DNA of 6,968 nt from Anaerolineales bacterium (GTDB lineage: Bacteria > Chloroflexota > Anaerolineae > Anaerolineales > UBA6663), in contig JAGOBN010000213.1 in the NCBI GenBank assembly GCA_017999235.1, positions 1-6,968 on the forward strand, given 5' to 3'. Position 1 is the stretch's first letter. Every line of letters begins with the position of its first letter. Positions 5,553 to 6,968 of the stretch are shown in pieces. A model generated the notes under the pieces. It did not search any database. It was not told the DNA's origin and was given only the letters and a program-made list of their open reading frames with translations. A program made the position numbers and the translations under genes.

Positions 5553-6839
5553 ATGAATGTCCTCGGCTATCGTTGTTCCCTGTGCGGCGCGGAATACACG
5601 CTGGATCAGGTGCCGTACATCTGCCCGCATCACGGCGACGCAGGCAATCTCGACGTGGTGCTGGACGTGCCCGCCATCCAGCGGGCCACCTCCCCGGCCG
5701 CCCTCGCCGCCGTGCGGGATTTCTCGCTCTGGCGCTACCTGCCGCTGCTGCCGGTGGAGGACCCGGGGCTGGCCGGCACCCCGCTCCGCAACGCCGGCTG
5801 GACGCCGCTCTACCGCGCCGGCCGGTTGGCCGCCGACCTAAAGCTCAAACACGTCTTTCTCAAGGATGACGGCCGCAACCCCACCGCTTCCTTTAAGGAC
5901 CGCGCCTCGGCGGTGGTGGTGGCGCGGGCGCGGGCGCTGGGCGCCCAGACCGTGACCACGGCCTCGTCCGGCAACGCCGCCGCCGCCCTGGCCGGCATGG
6001 CCGCCAGCGCCGGCCTGCCCACGGTGATCTTCGTCCCGCGCACCGCCCCGCAGGCCAAGGTGGCGCAGCTGCTCATGTTTGGGGCGCGCGTCTTCCTGGT
6101 TAACGGCACCTACGACGACGCCTTCGACCTGACCCTGCAAGCCGCGCGCGAGTTCGGCTGGTATTGCCGCAACACCGGCTACAACCCCTTCACCCGCGAG
6201 GGCAAGAAGACCGCGGCCTACGAGATCGCGGAGCAGTTCACCACCCTCAGCGGCGCCGATCCCGCGCGGGGCTGGCGCGTGCCGGACTGGGTGTTCGTGT
6301 CCGTCGGCGACGGCAACATCATCTCCGGCATCCATAAGGGCTTTCAGGATCTGCTGGCGCTCGGCTGGATCGAGCGGATGCCCAAGCTGGTCGGGGTGCA
6401 GGCCGAGGGCTCGCCGGCCGTGCACGACGCCTGGGCCAGCGGCGGCGAGACCATCACCGCCGGCCGGGCCGAGACCATTGCGGACAGCATCTCCGTGGGC
6501 CTGCCGCGCGACGGGGTGCGCGCGGTCCGCGCCGCCCGGGAGACCGGCGGCGGCTATTTGACCGTCAGCGACCGGGAAATTCTGCACTGCATGCGCGCCC
6601 TGGCGCGGCACGCCGCCGTCTTCGCCGAGCCGGCCGCGGCCACGGCTTACGCCGGTCTGGGCCGGGCCGCCTGCGACGGCCTGCTGCAGGCCGATGACAG
6701 CGTGGTGGTGGTTATTACCGGCAACGGCCTGAAGGATATCCCCAGCGCGCTGAAGGCCGCCGGCGACGCCGCCACGCCCGTGGACCCCAGCCTGGGGGCG
6801 CTCAAGCAAATCCTGGCGGCGCCGCCAGCCAATCCCTAA
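5553..6839 (+). CDS. Threonine-synthase-like PLP enzyme (fold type II), substrate uncertain
   Basis: This 428-residue cytoplasmic enzyme uses pyridoxal phosphate. It opens with a zinc-ribbon-like segment (Cys8-x-x-Cys11, then Cys24-P-H-His27), as in many long threonine synthases. The PLP lysine is Lys115 in NPTASFKDR (109-117); ASSGNAA (137-143), VGDGNI (251-256) and ITGNGLKD (388-395) complete the cofactor pocket. Known relatives turn O-phosphohomoserine into threonine, or deaminate Ser/Thr. Compared from memory with Thermus ThrC, residues that hold the substrate phosphate (Thr88, Asn154, Ser155, Arg160) align with Ala142, Thr208, Gly209 and Thr214, so the threonine synthase reaction is doubtful. 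No homoserine dehydrogenase or kinase gene is adjacent; the neighbours are an importer and a D-aminopeptidase, which fits a lyase or deaminase acting on imported material. It starts nine bases after the permease stop with only a weak ribosome-binding site. Automatic annotation would probably call it thrC. Confidence 0.85.
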   Translation: MNVLGYRCSLCGAEYTLDQVPYICPHHGDAGNLDVVLDVPAIQRATSPAALAAVRDFSLWRYLPLLPVEDPGLAGTPLRNAGWTPLYRAGRLAADLKLKHVFLKDDGRNPTASFKDRASAVVVARARALGAQTVTTASSGNAAAALAGMAASAGLPTVIFVPRTAPQAKVAQLLMFGARVFLVNGTYDDAFDLTLQAAREFGWYCRNTGYNPFTREGKKTAAYEIAEQFTTLSGADPARGWRVPDWVFVSVGDGNIISGIHKGFQDLLALGWIERMPKLVGVQAEGSPAVHDAWASGGETITAGRAETIADSISVGLPRDGVRAVRAARETGGGYLTVSDREILHCMRALARHAAVFAEPAAATAYAGLGRAACDGLLQADDSVVVVITGNGLKDIPSALKAAGDAATPVDPSLGALKQILAAPPANP

Positions 6840-6917
6840 CCGCCGCCGCCCATGCTCAACTTCAGTTTCCCGTTAAACTACGTCCGCGTGTTCCTAATAG
6901 CTGGCTCTTGATCACCC
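6840..6917 (+). other. Short gap before the M55 gene, with a 19-codon open frame
   Basis: This 78-base gap is less GC-rich than its surroundings. It contains a small open frame, ATG 6852 to TGA 6911 (19 codons), ending six bases before the M55 ATG. No ribosome-binding site precedes it and it may be chance. A weak promoter-like pair, TTAAAC (6873-6878) and TAATAG (6895-6900) with a 16-base spacer, matches only three of six bases in each box. No terminator hairpin is visible, so read-through from the PLP enzyme gene is expected. Confidence 0.4.
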
Positions 6918-6968
6918 ATGCGTATTCTCATCTCTTGTGACATGGAAGGCATCTCCGGGATCGTGGAC
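6918..6968 (+). CDS. M55-family D-aminopeptidase (DppA-type), first 17 codons only (cut by right edge)
   Basis: The frame from ATG 6918 encodes MRILISCDMEGISGIVD and runs exactly to the window edge. The S-x-DMEGISG signature at the very N-terminus is diagnostic of M55 peptidases. In Bacillus subtilis DppA the equivalent Asp8 and Glu10 bind the catalytic zinc ions, and both are present here at the same numbers. That enzyme is a self-compartmentalising decamer that releases D-amino acids from short D-peptides such as D-Ala-D-Ala; other family members differ in specificity. The remaining metal ligands lie outside the window. There is no clear Shine-Dalgarno site. Its position downstream of an importer and a PLP enzyme suggests a catabolic role on imported or cell-wall-derived peptides. 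Confidence 0.8.
   Translation, partial: MRILISCDMEGISGIVD

Noticed and set aside
5838..6809. Leftward open frame of 323 codons opposite the PLP enzyme
   Set aside because: It is a shadow frame, low in complexity and rich in Gly, Ala and His, over a gene with clear catalytic motifs.

Overview
The window is a GC-rich bacterial stretch. It probably comes from a Chloroflexota (Anaerolineae- or Caldilineae-like) genome. That guess rests on the high GC content, on two exported lipoproteins with Ala/Thr/Pro-rich linkers after the lipobox cysteine, and on the general look of the proteins. No marker gene is present, so the taxonomy is an inference.

Layout: positions 1-149 hold the first 49 codons of a leftward lipoprotein gene that runs off the edge. 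Positions 150-518 are a divergent regulatory region. It holds a perfect ATGAC-N4-GTCAT inverted repeat, a leftward CATAAT -10 box placed so that the repeat would be centred at -41.5, and a rightward TATAAT box. Positions 519-5543 encode a complete BMP/PnrA-type ABC importer: a lipoprotein binding protein, a fused double ATPase and two permeases. A strong GC-rich stem-loop separates the binding-protein gene from the ATPase gene. Nine bases after the second permease comes a threonine-synthase-like PLP enzyme (5553-6839). After a 78-base gap, the first 17 codons of an M55 (DppA-type) D-aminopeptidase gene reach the right edge.

The five rightward complete genes look like one transcription unit, and the M55 gene is probably part of it or closely linked. 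By family, the importer would bring in a nucleoside, purine or related small molecule. Its binding protein belongs to a divergent subgroup, so the ligand is not settled. The PLP enzyme keeps the fold-type II core but appears to lack the residues that hold the phosphate of O-phosphohomoserine in known threonine synthases. Together with the D-aminopeptidase, this suggests an uptake-and-catabolism module rather than threonine biosynthesis. That functional link is the main point of interest. I see no CRISPR array, mobile element, tRNA or rRNA here.
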